64,000 nt of DNA from Celoporthe dispersa (GCA_016584495.1 WAID01000009.1:4480790-4544789), one strand, 5' to 3'. Positions 46,662 through 59,399 are shown, counted from the first letter of the stretch. Notes: generated by a model not told the origin, from the sequence alone. A program made the numbers and translations.

Positions 46662-49040
46662 CTAATAGATATTGAATTCTCTAAGCTCATGATATTCTCT
46701 CCAAGGGTTAGGCACCTTCTCGTCGAAGAAACTCAAACCAAAACCGCACCTTACGAAGCAGGTATCTTGATCATGGACCCTCGGCCTGTCCTCCTGCAGT
46801 AACAGGCAGGCCACCACAAGTTCTGATGAGTCCTTTCTCATCTTACCAATTGACATCAGCAGAAGATGAAATACTTGATCGGTATCGTCAAACTCGCCCG
46901 GGATGTCAAGAATGGCGTGAACATCCGGTAAAAAGCTCTGCTGGTGTTGGCTGACCAGGGTACCAGCCAGATATCTGGCTCGTTTCCCAGCACGTATCTC
47001 GTCGTCTCTGACCATATCTCGACCCCATCAGCAGTAAACTCTGACTGCTCCTTTTGAATCTCACTTCCAATTCGTGCCTTAGCCAAATAACCCCTTACTC
47101 TCAGATGCGCACCATCGTTCACAGGTCCAAAGCGGTTCGACGGGACCTGCAAGCCGAAGGCGATTTTCTGCACCTCGAACATATCCATATACGTCTCGCG
47201 AGCATCCCAGTACGATAATGCAATAGTCGAGCTTGCCCACGACCACGTCGGCGCATAGTACTTTTCAAAACGGCCCTTTGGGGCTGCTAGGTCCGTATTG
47301 AAGGCCATATCTCTCTTCGACCTGCACCAATGCAGATCCTGAATAATACTCCTCCCATAGCCCAGCGACATAAGCACTATTACTCTCCCAGGCGCATATG
47401 TCTAGCAGCCAGGCCTGCGAGAGCGGGCAAGCGGTCACTTGCAAACGTCAGGTCCAGCCTTGAGAAGGCTTCGACGATCGAGCTCCACGACCTCTGCACC
47501 TGTTGGCTTTTCTGCACGGGATGCCTCATATGAGGCATGCATTCGCATGTTAAGGAGGTCAGACATTCCCACCCTGTCTCAGAGGTGCCGAAGTGCAGAG
47601 AGCGGCGGGACATCATGCGCTCTTGAAACACCCATCCGCGGGTCGAGAGCTTCGAACGGGTATCTATGTTTATTTGTTTCATCTATTAGCACAGTACCGT
47701 CCGCCTTCCGTTCCTTTCTGCAAAGGAAGCACAAAGACCTACTCAGAGTCCAGTCATTCATCGGGGGTGAGACATGTCGGTCCCTGCCCATCGGGGAAGC
47801 TCTCGTCGAGTGGTCGGAGTGGAGAGATAAATCCCTCGTTCTCCCAGCCGTGCATGGTCCCGCGGTCGTACGGAAGGCCTGTCTCACGGAGGAGCATCTT
47901 CCCCGCATATAAATCTTCAGAGCCTGAGATTCTGTAGTCAAGGATCACTGATGGTGCAGACTTTCGTGCAGGCTGGCTTGCGAAGCCGGAGTGGCAGTCT
48001 ACGGCGGCATCCGCAGAAACGGTAATATGCGCTCGCTCGTAGATGCCGGCCATCTTGACAGACTCGGCAGCCCAATCCTCTTCAGAGTCCTGAATGATGC
48101 ACAAAGAATCAATCCAGACATAGCCCACTCCTACAGCCCTTGTGGCATGCATCGCATCCCGAAAGGTTTGTGGCAGTTTTCCCACGGCAAACGGACCAAG
48201 TGATCGTGAAAGTTACCCGAGACCGTCGTCAGCGGACACGAGCCGCCCCAGCAATGGCTTAGTGCTACATAGCGCAACTCATTATTTCCAGGCGACTGGA
48301 TTGAAGCAGTCTCGACAAGTCGCACGTCGCTGTCCTGCATCCCGACGGCTATGAGCCGCGTAGGCTCTGGAACCCCAGTAAGGTCAGGGAAGCAGGCCGG
48401 ATGGGACTGTGGGTTGCAGGTTGTTGTCAGAATCTGATCACTGCGAGGGAATCTGGTGATAAGCCGTCGCTAGAGACAATACGAGCGTGGCTGTGACCGT
48501 CATTGTCGCCGTTGAAGGGATGAGTACCTACTCCTGGATATCAGCGAGCGCCTAAGGATAATGAGCTTTGGGAAGGTGGAATAGGTGGGAAGGCGGGAGA
48601 AAAGCTTTCTAGGAGCGTTAGAGCATAGTTGATGTAGAGATCTAAATCCAAAAAGCTTACCTTCTGTAGAGAACTCCAGCGCAAGCTTCCTAGCCACTCT
48701 ATGAAGAACGATCAGACGACAGCTACGCAATATTAATCCCCACACTGACATGATTTACCGACCTGTGATGAGAATCTCTTGGCAACAGCGCGCCTCTCCT
48801 GACAGGTATAGCAACGCCTCCGCCTAGATCGTTTCCGCTATCCAAGATTAAAGCCTCATAGAATACAGATATATATCTGCCAAGGAGAGCAACTAAGCTC
48901 TCCCAAAGCAGCGCGCACATGCCACATTGGCTGGAGTCTCCTTTGCAAGCATTCTCTTCGAGGTCCGTAAGAAGATATTGGAATTGGAACCAGGAGGGTT
49001 TCTGCGCGTCGCCCAGGTCAACACAAGTTGAGCAAAACAT
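46662..49040 (-). CDS. HET-domain protein (heterokaryon incompatibility type), frame-disrupted
   Basis: The probable start is the Met at 49040 (MFCSTCVDLGDAQKP). The HET domain is clear: YVALSHCWGG (near 48.26 kb), then TFRDAMHATRAVGVGYVWID and SLCIIQDSEEDWAAES (near 48.1 kb), ending in RGWVFQERMMSRRSLHFG (near 47.64 kb). A C-terminal half with YYAPTWSWAS and LVVACLLLQ follows, ending at 46662. Length about 700 residues. HET proteins trigger cell death or growth arrest when unlike fungal strains fuse; the large accessory families are often strain-specific. Several frame changes are needed between exons (near 47.38 kb, 47.02 kb and 46.8 kb), only some of which can be introns, so either base errors or early decay is present. 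Confidence 0.72.
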
Positions 49041-49839
49041 CTTGACTACATGACGATGACGGTTGCAAATGTGGCTCCAGAGAAACAACAGGTCAGTGTT
49101 GAAGCTGAGCGGAGTTGACGCGGGGTAGTCAAAGCTTTACTGAGCTAACCGTGCGCAGAGGACCCACTTATTGGCATATGCCATATTACTCCTTGACGTT
49201 GTTGAAGCTCACTGGTGTGACGGCTTGCTCACCCATAGCATTTTGAGGATTGGTGATGAAAGATAACCGGAAATGAGTACATAGGCAGTGCCGCTTCCTT
49301 GTTTAGCTACTCGAGGCTTTTGGGTGATCCGGTATACCGTCACCATGGAAAACTTCGAAACTATAATATTACTAATCTTTATAAAGCTGCTCTGAGACAG
49401 CTCCAGGCACTGCTGTGTGCAACAGGAACCATATTAGAGTCGCAATAATATTGACTAAATTTCAGGTCCGTGATGATTTATATGCGGAATAATGGTGAAG
49501 GTTAGAGGTCGAAATCACCCATTTCTTTACAGCAAGTACTTAAGTGTAACAATTCACTCTCGACTCAAGGATCGTGAGACAGCTTACCCGCACTCATGCG
49601 CCACAAGCAAGTGTGTAGGAATTATTTAAGCGCGTCCGGCGGGTATGAGAATATCAGCACGGCTTCTACGTCACCTTTGCGGGGTGTGTGCTTAGCTGTG
49701 GTATGATATCATAAACCTGCAAGACGCTCCGCAGCATCTCATTCTTTATTTTGTGGCCTCAACTGAAATGCCCAAACGCTTATTCCGTGACTGAACGGGA
49801 CACGAAAAACACGCGTCTAGTTGAGCAAGGATATGGACA
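49041..49839. other. Divergent promoter region, HET gene / unknown gene
   Basis: About 0.8 kb without recognised coding sequence or repeat. Confidence 0.45.
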
Positions 49840-50896
49840 ATGTCTCTGCAGTTAACACGAACCGACTTTAATCCAACACTCCAAGATGTGCTCATTGCTA
49901 AGTCCATCCTCCGCGGTTTGAGGCTTCCCGTGTTGCCTTATCAACTACCGGAGGAGCTCGCACTCTTGATTTTGTCTTTCGCAGCCTACCAGACTCGCAT
50001 CACGAATCGTCGTGTCATGGATCTGAGGTATAAGGCCGATGACTTCTGGGAGCCTGGACCAAACGCTTCAGTTGCGGGTCTGTACCTGACGACACAGCCA
50101 CTGCCTGCAACTTGCCACCATGTATCGTGGATCACCATCCAGATGCGTGCTGCAGACCAGGGCTGGGCCGACAATGGTGGAAATGGAACATATATAAACA
50201 GTCATACCTGGTTCGAAGTCAGCATATTGCGTCCTGTGAGCGACCTCACCGCCGAATCAGAGGCGGGTGATCCCTCGAGTTGGTGCTATCGCATACATTC
50301 CGCAGCCCGATAGAGGCGAGACAAGACCTCCGAGCGAGGATGGGATATTGTTGATCGAGATGGGAGATCAACTTGGAAAGTGCATCATAATAGTAAGTGA
50401 TTTTGAGTTATACAGTACTGTACTGCAGCAGACTACCTTCTCTTCGCTCTTGCCTATGACTCCCATATGTGATGATGAGCACCCTGGGCCTGGGCTCATT
50501 TGCCGGTTATTCCGCGGTGTTCTTTATATATGTATTTAGTACCTAATTAAAGGCTTCTGTATTATCATTGAGCCTGCCATATTTGCCACTTGCGATTGGT
50601 GCTTAGCTGAGATTAACTTGCTCTCTAGTTACCGCGCGAGGCGATTGGCATGACTATCGCGTCGACTGGATAGCCGGAGTATATACGGAGACACAAGAGC
50701 CAATGTCTGCTGGCAATGGGGAAGGATTTTTGGACGCCTTAGGACCAGGAGCAAAAATCGCTCTTTGGGCCAGAGCAGAGGTGGGTAATTATTACAGTTC
50801 GAGTTCTCGACTTTGAGACTAATTCACTTGCAGGAACAAGCATGGGTAATTAAAGTCTCTGAAGCAATTATAGAAATGGGAATGGAATATTACTGA
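49840..50896 (+). CDS. Uncharacterised fungal protein with an F-box-like N-terminus
   Basis: The ATG at 49840 opens an exon whose start, LPYQLPEELALLILSFAAY, resembles the first helix of F-box-like domains. It is followed by a conserved-looking stretch DQGWADNGGNGTYINSHTWFEVS. Proteins of this type are widespread and unnamed in Pezizomycotina. After about 50.26 kb the frame changes (one base shift), giving AIAYIPQPDRGETRPPSEDG. An intron then leads to HDYRVDWIAG (50.66 kb), and a last small exon ends IIEMGMEYY at TGA 50896. The exon model is approximate. The function is unknown; an F-box-like start would hint at protein turnover, but this is weak. Confidence 0.45.
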
Positions 50897-50949
50897 TTAA
50901 AGTTGGGAAAGTCTGTATTGGAAGTTGATAATCGGGGGTACATGCTTGT

Positions 50950-51410
50950 ACACAAGTGTTTATTTTGAACTACTCTGGAGATCAGCTTTGGGGCACTCGC
51001 AAGGCTGAGGTCATTTATCATTCGGATCGTGCTCGCAAGGGCGGGGATCCAGGGCACCATCGCTGTACGTGGCGGACTAGGGGCGAAGTTCGAGAGCATA
51101 GGCCTCTAAGTGGGACAACAGCAGCTGTTTCGCCTAGCTAATAATGTGCTTCACAGGACCAGTGTAGTATTGCTTGACGGGTCAGCTAGTACTGTGGATC
51201 GGGCTATGGAGATGGAGATGCAAGGGATTACAAGCGAGTACTTTGGAGGGCGTACTGTTGTTGAGGGCGCCCACGGATTAGAAGAAATTTTTAGATGACG
51301 ATATGATGTTTATGTGTTTGTAAAAAAGGGAAGGATTGTTGAGGTGGGAAGTCCAAGAGAGTTGTTGGTCAGCACAAAGAGAAGATGCCTCTCATAGGCT
51401 TTTGGAAGCA
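50950..51410 (+). pseudogene. Relic of an ABC transporter, C-terminal nucleotide-binding domain
   Basis: In one plus-strand frame the end of an ABC-C-type second NBD can be read: signature region VGQQQLFRLANNVL, Walker B region SVVLLDGSASTVDR, HGLEEI at the H-loop place, and KKGRIVEVGSPRELL at the end. In-frame stops TAA (51107-51109, where the signature Ser should be) and TGA (about 51296) break it. The Walker B glutamate is replaced by Gly, and the H-loop region is degenerate. No Walker A or membrane part was found upstream. A dead fragment of a multidrug-resistance-type pump, left by recombination. Confidence 0.7.
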
Positions 51411-51661
51411 AAGGCTGAGTAAAAATTACAGTATATACGAATTTATAGCAGAAATACACACATTTTAATTTCCTCTTTTCTTTTCTTTTCTCTTTTTGCT
51501 TCTTTTATGGTTTTTCTTTGGTTTTTCTTTTTCCACACAGGTGCCACACTGGTTGGGCAATACCACTCTCACAACGTAAGGCATGGAATTCGAATGAAAT
51601 TACTAACAGATGAACGGACTGAGGGGAAATTAGAAACCTTTAACATAAATGCTTTTAAATT

Positions 51662-53326
51662 TCATACGAAACTTCTCGTGGCCGCATCTCTCGAGTCAAC
51701 CAGGATGCGCCATGCCCTCAATGTGAACACTCGAGAAGGTATCCCCATACCCTGGATCTTCATCCTCAAGATATCTTTCTGGACCGCGTCGATACGGTCA
51801 AACGAGAAGAGCAGTCGGACGAGGAAGATGAAGTCGTCAACTGTCTGGCCGCTACCGGAGTGGGTGGCGTCCGGCACCAGGGCTAGGACGTCGGCGATGG
51901 TGTTGGTGATCTCGAAGAGCTTCTGCAGGATGCCGCTGCCGTGCATGCCGATAGAGGTGATAGGGTCAAGCTGGGCTACGAGCGACCGCAGCTGGGCGCC
52001 GAGCCGGCGCGCGGGGAAGACCAGTGACATAGCCTCATGCGACGAGGCCGGCGGCACGCTCGAGCAGGCACCGCGACATGCCGAGCTGCCAGACCAGCAC
52101 CCGCTGCCACATGCGCGTCACGAACAGGTCCGCGCGCTGCAGCTCCGTCAGCATGCACGCCCGTCCCCCCTCGTCATCGGCGGCAGCGGCGTCCGCCTCA
52201 TCATCGTCTAGCTGGGCGTGCTTGCGCTCGATGTACTGCGCGGCTATTGGGGACCGCTCACCTTCGGGAGATCCTGGCTCGTCCAGTACGAGAGAAACTC
52301 CTCGTCCAGGATGGTGAAGAGGCGGACGATACGGGTAAAACCCACGTGGATGTGAGCGGGGATGGTCGGGTCGGCATAGGGCAAGCCTGTACGCAGGGGC
52401 GGCATTGTCGATGGATAGCCGCTGACGACGGTAAGGAAGCGCTCGTGCACAAAGGCCTCCCAGTACATGCGCTGCCGGCGGAGCCAGCTCCGGCTGGGAA
52501 ATCTCGCCGTCGGGAGGAGGGGAACGCCGGCGCTGCACTGAGCACTGGCTTGGGCCTGTCAATACGGAGCATGTGAATGCCCGATATAGCCTCCTGCAGC
52601 AGCAGGAAGGCCCGGTCGTACTGCCTACAGGCCATGGCGCAGATCTCAAGAAAGATGCAGGTCATGATGCAGCGGACGGGAGTCGTGGGCGCGAAGTTGA
52701 TCCCGGCGGGTGGATCCTCGTGCTTCGCCGCCAGGCTGCGGGCGCCGAGGTCCTGGATACGCGCTGAGACGTTGCCATGTAGCGTCCACGACACCTCGGT
52801 CAGGTTGATGGTGACGGCGGCGAAGGCGTACACGAAGGCGGCGTGGCTCCGGTCCTCGCGCATCAGCTGGATGGACTCAAGGATCTCGGCGGTCGTCATG
52901 ATGGGGTTGACAGGATAGGCGAACTTCTCGAAGGAGGGAATGAGGGCCATGAAGTAAACCTCGTCCAGGGAGGGAGGCAAACAGGAAGGGCTCTGGAGGA
53001 GGAGCAGCAGCAGCAGGCGGGGTTACGCTCACACCTCCTGGAGACTGCCCTTACCTCGCCTTGCTTTCCTCCTCCCTCTCCTGGCGCAGACGTCTCATCG
53101 CGGCTTGCGATGACGACAGGAGCAGCCTAACTGCCTTATCCTGCTGATGGCCAGACCTCAGCTGTGAGATGAGGCGCCCACGGACACGCCGGACACGGCT
53201 CTCGGTGGGTGCTGAGAATGCGCAGACGACATTGAGATGGTTACACTGCGCGCATGGCTGCTGGCCGTTGCACTTGACCTTGCGCAGCCGACATGCCGTG
53301 CAGGCTCGAGTGGCTCTCTTCTCCAT
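51662..53326 (-). CDS. Zn2Cys6 activator of a maltose-use cluster, frame-disrupted
   Basis: ATG at 53326 starts MEKRATRACTACRLRKVKC, and the full zinc cluster has spacing C-x2-C-x6-C-x5-C-x2-C-x6-C. After an intron near 52.98-53.06 kb comes the fungal transcription-factor middle region (YFMALIPSFEKFAYPVNPI, MTCIFLEICAMACRQYDRAF, HMLRIDRP, YWEAFVHERFLTVVSGYPS), and the C-terminal part DAVQKDILRMKIQGMGIP ends at 51662. The stretch HMLRIDRP-to-RFLTVV is characteristic of AmyR/MalR-like sugar regulators. About 500 residues. As written the frame changes near 52.53, 52.26 and 52.05 kb, all in GC-rich runs. It is adjacent to a sugar permease and a maltase, as in the Aspergillus oryzae MAL cluster, so it probably controls them. 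Confidence 0.75.
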
Positions 53327-53877
53327 GCATAACTCGGTTTGTCAAATGAGGCTGTGGAGATGGGCGGATGGTGGAAACACAGATGGGTGGAGTTAAGAAA
53401 GATGATGTCGCTAAGGTGAAGCGAGCTGCATGCGCGGTTGCATCGAGGAATCGGGATGTGTGGGTGGGGATTGGCGGATGGATGCTGTGTGCTACTTACT
53501 GTAATACGGGAGAGTACTGTGTAGCAAAGCCTAATTATAGTGGATGTTCTGGGGGGAGGGGTGTGTTAGCTGACGCTAGCGGACTTGATATGATCGACTC
53601 TGATCGACACTGATTGTCCATTTTGCTAGACATCGTGATCCCGCTTCTAAATAATCGATTTCATCCATTGTATACATTTTATCACGCTTACACATTATAG
53701 ACAAGATTCACTCTGGCAGCTGTGCAACATCACGCAAGTAAACCGTCGCTCAAGGCTAAATTAAGCTTGGGAATTGAATCTCCGTCATGAAAGACCACGC
53801 AGGTGTTCTGGCAGCTGAGACTTGATATTTTTCTTCCTCTGCTTCTTGTTAACCTCCTCGCCTTCGACAGCCTCTAG
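53327..53877. other. Spacer between the MAL-type activator and permease
   Basis: About 0.55 kb between two minus-strand genes. It contains the activator promoter and the permease 3' end. No further coding signal was seen. Confidence 0.45.
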
Positions 53878-55617
53878 TCACTCGTGCTCTTGGTCATAGC
53901 TCGACAGATCAGAACTTGTCCTCATCAGCCGTGCAGTGCTCCACGTGTGCCATGAGGTCCCCTTTTTCGCCTCGGTGGTCTGCTCTAGCTCGCTCACGAA
54001 GCTGGCCACCTCAGTCTCGTCGAACTTGCGCGCCGAGACACCCTGCTCAAACAGGATGTCCAGCTCGCCGATGGTGCGGCCCTTGGGCTCAGGCAGGCGG
54101 AAGAAGGTCCAGACGGCACACAGCAGACACGAGCCGGCCCAGAAGAAGGCCGACTTGGCGCCCCAGTCCCAGGCGGTCGGGTTAAGCATACGCGGGGTGA
54201 TGATGTTGGTCACGATGCCGACAATGTTGTAGATGCTACGCGCCAGGACCACCGATTTGGTCCGAGGCGGGTCGACGTCAGCTCCGCCACGAGCGAGTAA
54301 CACACGGGACCGACAGTGCAGTCGTAGGTAAAGGTATAGACGAGGAGCAGGCTGCCGATAGCCCACTGGGCGGCCACGTTGCTGCGGCCAGCGAAGGCGG
54401 TGCAACCGATGGCGAGCAGAAGGACGAGCATAATGACCTGCCCTCCCAGATATAGGCTTCGACGGCCAAAGCGCTGCATCAGGAACCACGACGAGACAGT
54501 GCCAACAGCGCCCACGGCGTACTGCACGAGGACATGTCGAAGGAGTTCGTCATGGCCATACCGGCCTGCTCGAAGAAGTAGGTCGAGTAGCCCATGAAGG
54601 TTGAACCGCACAGGGTCTGGATGGCCCAGACAGTGCACACGATCTCGGTCCGGCGGCGCGTGACGGAGCCGTTGAAGAGATCCCAGTAGGTCACGCCCTC
54701 CATGGCAGCACGCTCGATCTCGTTGGTGTGGATCATCATGGACACAGTCTCTTCGAGGCTGAACTTGTTATGGGTCATGGTCGTCGTGTCGCTGCTGCAG
54801 CTCGTCAGTCGTGCCAGGGCGGCCTTGGCCTCCTGGCTCCGGCCCTGCGCACCAGCCACCACGGAGACTCGGGCGCGAAGGTGATGCCGATGATGAGCGG
54901 GACGGGCCACATCCACTGCAGCGCCCAGGGATTCGGTAGCTCCACTCGTCGGTGCGGCTCAGCATGGCGCGCAGCACCCCAGAGGCGATGAACTGGCCTA
55001 ACACCCAGCACAGGTTGACATAGGTGGTTAGGTAGGCACGCGGAGGTGGGTCGAGGGCAGACCCTCCGGCGGCGTAAGGTGGTCGTCAGGGTCTGGAAGA
55101 CACCCACAGGATACCCATAAGGGATCGCCGATGAGAAGCTGGGTGAGGCTCTGGGAGAAGAAGATTATGAAGATGAAGCCGATAGCCAGGACGAGGGAGC
55201 CAATCATGGTCTTGCGGTAGCCGATATGCTCGGCAACGATGCCATTGAGGAACAAGCCGATGACCTCGCCGACAAGGGCGCCGTTCCGAGCCCGGACTGC
55301 CAGGCAGCGGTGAGCTCGTACGTGCCGTCCGGCTGCAGGTCGCCGAACCGCTTATTGAAGGTATCATAGGCGAAGAATTGGCTGAGGAGGACCACGTCGT
55401 ATCCCTCCATGACAACGGCAGTCGACAGCAAGATGGACCAGCCGACGGCCTTGGGATACAGCCGAAGCGCGGCCCACAGGCCCATCTCACGCTCTGCCTG
55501 GGTGGCGGCTGCAGCCTCGCGCATGAGGTCCGCGACATTGGTATGCTCAACTTTCATGCTCCGAATCGCATCCTGGCCCTGGTGGACGCGGGCTGGCTCA
55601 TCCTTGGCAGGCGACAT
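53878..55617 (-). CDS. Maltose/alpha-glucoside permease (MFS sugar transporter), frame-disrupted
   Basis: The start chosen is ATG 55617 (MSPAKDEPARVHQG), giving the usual hydrophilic N-terminus before the first helix. Segments of the fungal maltose permease family follow in order: GYDVVLLSQFFAYDTFNKRFG, a motif near 55.2 kb (NGIVAEHIGYRKT), WALQWMWPVPLIIGITFAPES then PWWLVRR (54.9 kb), FSLEETVSMMIHTNEIER, GYSTYFFEQAGM, GRRSLYLGGQ, and FRLPEPKGRTIGELDILFEQ (54.1 kb). It ends at 53878. About 540 residues and 12 helices; it moves maltose into the cell with protons. The reading frame changes at least five times (near 55.29, 55.13, 54.94, 54.84, 54.5 and 54.25 kb) without lost residues, so as written it cannot be translated. 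Confidence 0.78.
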
Positions 55618-56738
55618 GGTAGGAAGATGAAGTGTCGTCACAAAGGAAAAAGAAACAGAAAGGAAAAAGGAGATCGCGTACTCGGTGATGAACAATGGCG
55701 GCGGACAGTAACATAATCAGGCCACGATATGAGGCCATGCAGCGGCTGTTCCTAAAACGTGAATCCTCATGTCAGAGCAGAGTGCGCAGCCTGAAGGCAT
55801 CATGGGACACCGGCCCCTGCATATATACTCGCGACCGACGAGGAATAAAGCCAGGAGGGCATGTGTTGATCCTGACAGTCCAGGTCCAGAGCTCTATCAT
55901 GTCGCAGCAGGATGCCACCATATTCGGTACCATCCGGCTGGGAGCGACACGACGAGGAGGCTGGAGGAGTAGAAGGCATGGGACCAGAATCTGGGGATGC
56001 CGTGGGGGCCGATCTAGAATCTGGGGCACACCTCGCGTAGTCCGCTCGAAGCACACGGATTCCATCTCGGGCCGACAAAGACGCCAATGGAAGGTCTCAA
56101 TGGGAATTCTTTGGGACTAATTTGTCTCAGCCCTCCGCGACTTGATCATAACCTTGGTAGCCCGGCACCCAATGACCGCTGTGAAGGGCCCCGCCCGCTT
56201 CTGTGGCTAACGCGAAAGTGGCTGGACCCCAATCTTACCTTGCCCGGTCACGTGCTGCAGTGCATCGTGGGCTGATGAGCGCGTCATATCCTTGACCGGA
56301 CCGACAAATGACCAATAGGACCGGCCACCAGTCACACCCGCCACCACTCAGCCTTACCCCTTCAGGATCTCACTCCAAGATGCAGCTGGTGAGCGCCCAA
56401 TGACCTCTGCGAGCAGGCTTGCTTAGCTCCTGTGGCTACCATAGTAATGTACAGGTATGCGAACCATTCCTTCTTCGCTCGTGCCGGACCTGCCCTGCAC
56501 GGTATAATTGGACATGTTATCGTGATGCTAACTCGTGCGCTATTCCGTCGTCGGTCCGACAAGGACCCAATGAGGACCACGTCTGCATCGGTGGACGACT
56601 CCTCCTTTCTCAACGGCTAAATCCCCGCACATGGCCGCGCATGGGAGTCGCACCAGGACCCACAACCACCATCGTGAGCCTGCGCGACCTCTGTCGATCT
56701 TCGAGAGGGGCGAAAGAAGGTGGGGAGGTGGTGGCCGC

Positions 56739-56778
<40 letters not shown>

Positions 56779-56967
56779 ATTCACATTCATGCCACATTGT
56801 GAAGAGGATAGCCAGGACCAGACTCATTTCTTCTTCACAACCGTCAAGACTCCTCCTCACCTATTCCGTACCTTTTGTCCTCTCGAGGACATTCCGCGGT
56901 GGAACAGAGAGGAAAGAACAAGAAAAATTCCACCTTCTACCTCAGAAACCTCGTCACTTCGCACATC
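55618..56967. promoter_or_regulatory. Divergent promoter region of permease and maltase
   Basis: About 1.35 kb shared upstream region. Several CCAAT boxes are visible (about 56169, 56311, 56397, 56564), a common binding site for the Hap complex in sugar-use genes, and several CGG/CCG triplets suitable for a Zn2Cys6 activator. A GA repeat lies at 56741-56775. The ORFs here are low-complexity or antisense. Confidence 0.45.
56741..56775. repeat. (GA)n microsatellite in the maltase 5' leader
   Basis: About 17 GA units followed by GG, roughly 190 bp upstream of the maltase ATG. Length polymorphism between strains is likely. It may affect promoter opening. Confidence 0.8.
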
Positions 56968-57548
56968 ATGACTGCCGGCGACAAGCCCTGGTGGAAGTCG
57001 GCCGTGGTTTATCAGATATACCCGGCCAGCTTCAAGGACTCCAACGGCGATGGCGTGGGTGACCTCCGAGGCATCATCTCAAGCTAGATTACATCGCGGC
57101 CCTGGGCGTTAATGTCATATGGATCAGCCCCATGTACGACAGTCCCCAGGTCGACATGGGCTACGACATCTCCAACTACGAGGACATCTACGGCCCCTAT
57201 GGCACCCTCGCCGACATGGAGCAGCTGATCCGCGAGTGTCACGCCCACGGCCTGCGCATCATGCTGGACCTGGTCATCAATCACTCCTCGAGCGAGCACA
57301 AGTGGTTCAAGGAATCCCGCGCCAGCAAGTCCAGCCCAAGCGCGACTGGTACATCTGGCGCCCTGCCAGATACGACGACCAGGGCCAGAGGCAGCCGCCC
57401 AACAACTGGCGGTCCAACTTTGGCGGCGGCAGCGTGTGGGAATGGGACGCGGCCACGGAGGAGCTACCTGCACCTATTCGCCGTCGAGCAGCCCGACCTA
57501 AACTGGGAGAACCCCGAGACGCGCCGGGCCATCTACGAGAGCTCCATG

Positions 57549-57584
<36 letters not shown>

Positions 57585-58724
57585 ATCGACACCGTCAACA
57601 TGTATAGCAAGCCGCGAGACCTACCCGACGCGCCCGTGCTAGACCCCAGCGTCCCGTACCAGGCAGCATCAGCCTTGTACTGCAACGGCCCTCGCATGCA
57701 CGAGTTTCTGGGCGAGATGGGCGAGATCCTGCGCCGCTACGGCGCCATCACGGTCGGCGAGCTTCCTGCACGCCCGAGACGGACCGTGTGCTGCGATACG
57801 TCAGCGCCAGGGACGGCCAGCTCAACATGGTCTTCCAATTCGACGTCGTGAACATCGGCACGGGCCCCGTCCACAAATACGACGTCTGGCCCCGCAAGTG
57901 GCAGCTGCCGGACCTCAAGCGCGCAGTGGACCGCAGGCCCTCATCCGGGACACCGACGGCTGGAGCACCGTCTTCATGGAAAACCACGACCAGGCCCGCA
58001 GCATCAGTCGCTTCGTCAATGACGCGCCTGAGCACCGCGTCGCGTCTGGCAAACTGCTGGCCCTGCTGCAGTCGACGCTGTCAGGCACCATGTACGTGTA
58101 CCAGGGGCAGGAGATCGGCCAGGTGAACCCATCGCTCGAGTCCTACCCTGTCACGCAGTACAAAGACATCGACAGCCTGCTGTTTTGAAGAAGGACCTTC
58201 CGAAGGCGGAGGACGGCGCCGTCCGAGAGGTTAGAAGGGTCAAGCGTCGCGCTGCAGCATGGCTCGCGACCACGCGCGCATTCCGATGGTGTGGGATGGC
58301 ACCAAGCCTCACGGTGGCTTCTCCAACGGCAAAGAGACCTGGATGGCAGCTCACCCGCTGGCCAAGGAGATCAACGTCGCTGACCAGCTCAAGAATAAGA
58401 GCTCTGTGTTGGCCTATTGGAGGTCGATGCTTGCGTTCCGCCGCGAATATGCTGACCTGTTCGTCCACGGCCGCTTTGACCTAGTCGACGTCGAGGACAC
58501 TGAGCTATTTACGTATGTCAAGACGAGCGCGCGGGGCGAAAAGCCCTAGTCGTGCTCAATTTCACGGCGTCGTCAAGCCATGGGATGCCCCTGCGGCAAG
58601 TGTTCTAGGCTTTGACAGCAAGAGTGAGCCCATACTGTCCCTGATCGCCTCCACGGCCGAGACCAAAGATAGCTCCGACAAGCTTTCGCCGTATGAGGGC
58701 AGGGTCTTTCTTGTCAAGACATGA
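56968..58724 (+). CDS. GH13 maltase (alpha-glucosidase, oligo-1,6-glucosidase type), frame-disrupted
   Basis: ATG 56968 starts MTAGDKPWWKSAVVYQIYP, the standard start of GH13 maltases. In order: DSNGDGVGDLRG, GVNVIWISPMYDSPQVDMG, LDLVINHSS, DGFRIDTVNM (nucleophile Asp), ITVGELP (acid/base Glu), ENHDQARSISRF (third Asp), MYVYQGQEIG, and a C-terminal beta domain ending VFLVKT at 58724. It should hydrolyse maltose inside the cell; no signal peptide is present. About 580 residues. As written the frame is lost at least six times (near 57080, 57335, 57465, 57765, 57940 and 58190-58250), mostly one base missing in C-rich runs. All catalytic residues remain. Confidence 0.8.
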
Positions 58725-59399
58725 GAAGATAATGTCTTATGACATGTTGCTTTAAATTAGGGTAGAGCTTCGAGACGGCTCGTATGGATTTCGAGTTCAG
58801 ATAGAATCTGGCCTTTTCGACTGAGACAGTTATAACCGCCCCCGCCGCGATGAGGCCGGCAGTTTGTTGATAGGATTGGGGAGATATACTACACAATATA
58901 GTACAAATTGTTCGCGCAGCTAGGAAAATATAAATTTTGCAAGAAACAAACAATAAGGCCTCATAAGTAGAGGACGTTTTGGCGAGTCTTATCCCAATTC
59001 GTGGGCTGCTTCTTATGAACGGAACGAAGCATCCGGTCCGAAGTATCTCTCCGGGCAGGAGTGCCGGAAGTCCAAAATGATGCCTTGCTGCCAATCTTAG
59101 ACAATTAGCAGAGACAACAGGAAGAGCTATACCTGGATCCACACGACACACGAAAGTCACAAGCAAGGCAATAGCACCCTGGGAAAACAAACAGAAACAT
59201 GACAAAATCTTTCTCTGACTGTCGAGAACGTCATTGTGGGCCAGTGAGCCAGCTGCGTAACAGTCGGACTCGCACAGACCCACATCCAGAGAATTACTGG
59301 CAACCATTGCATGCTCATTAATGACCTGGGATCTCGGAAAGAATCGCTTGAAACGCAGTATCCTCCTCATGCTGTTTGTAACGCTGCCCGGTCCTCTAC

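Noticed and set aside
56631..57062. ORFs containing alternating Arg-Glu repeats
   Set aside because: The repeats are simply the GA microsatellite read in frame. The true gene start is the maltase ATG at 56968.
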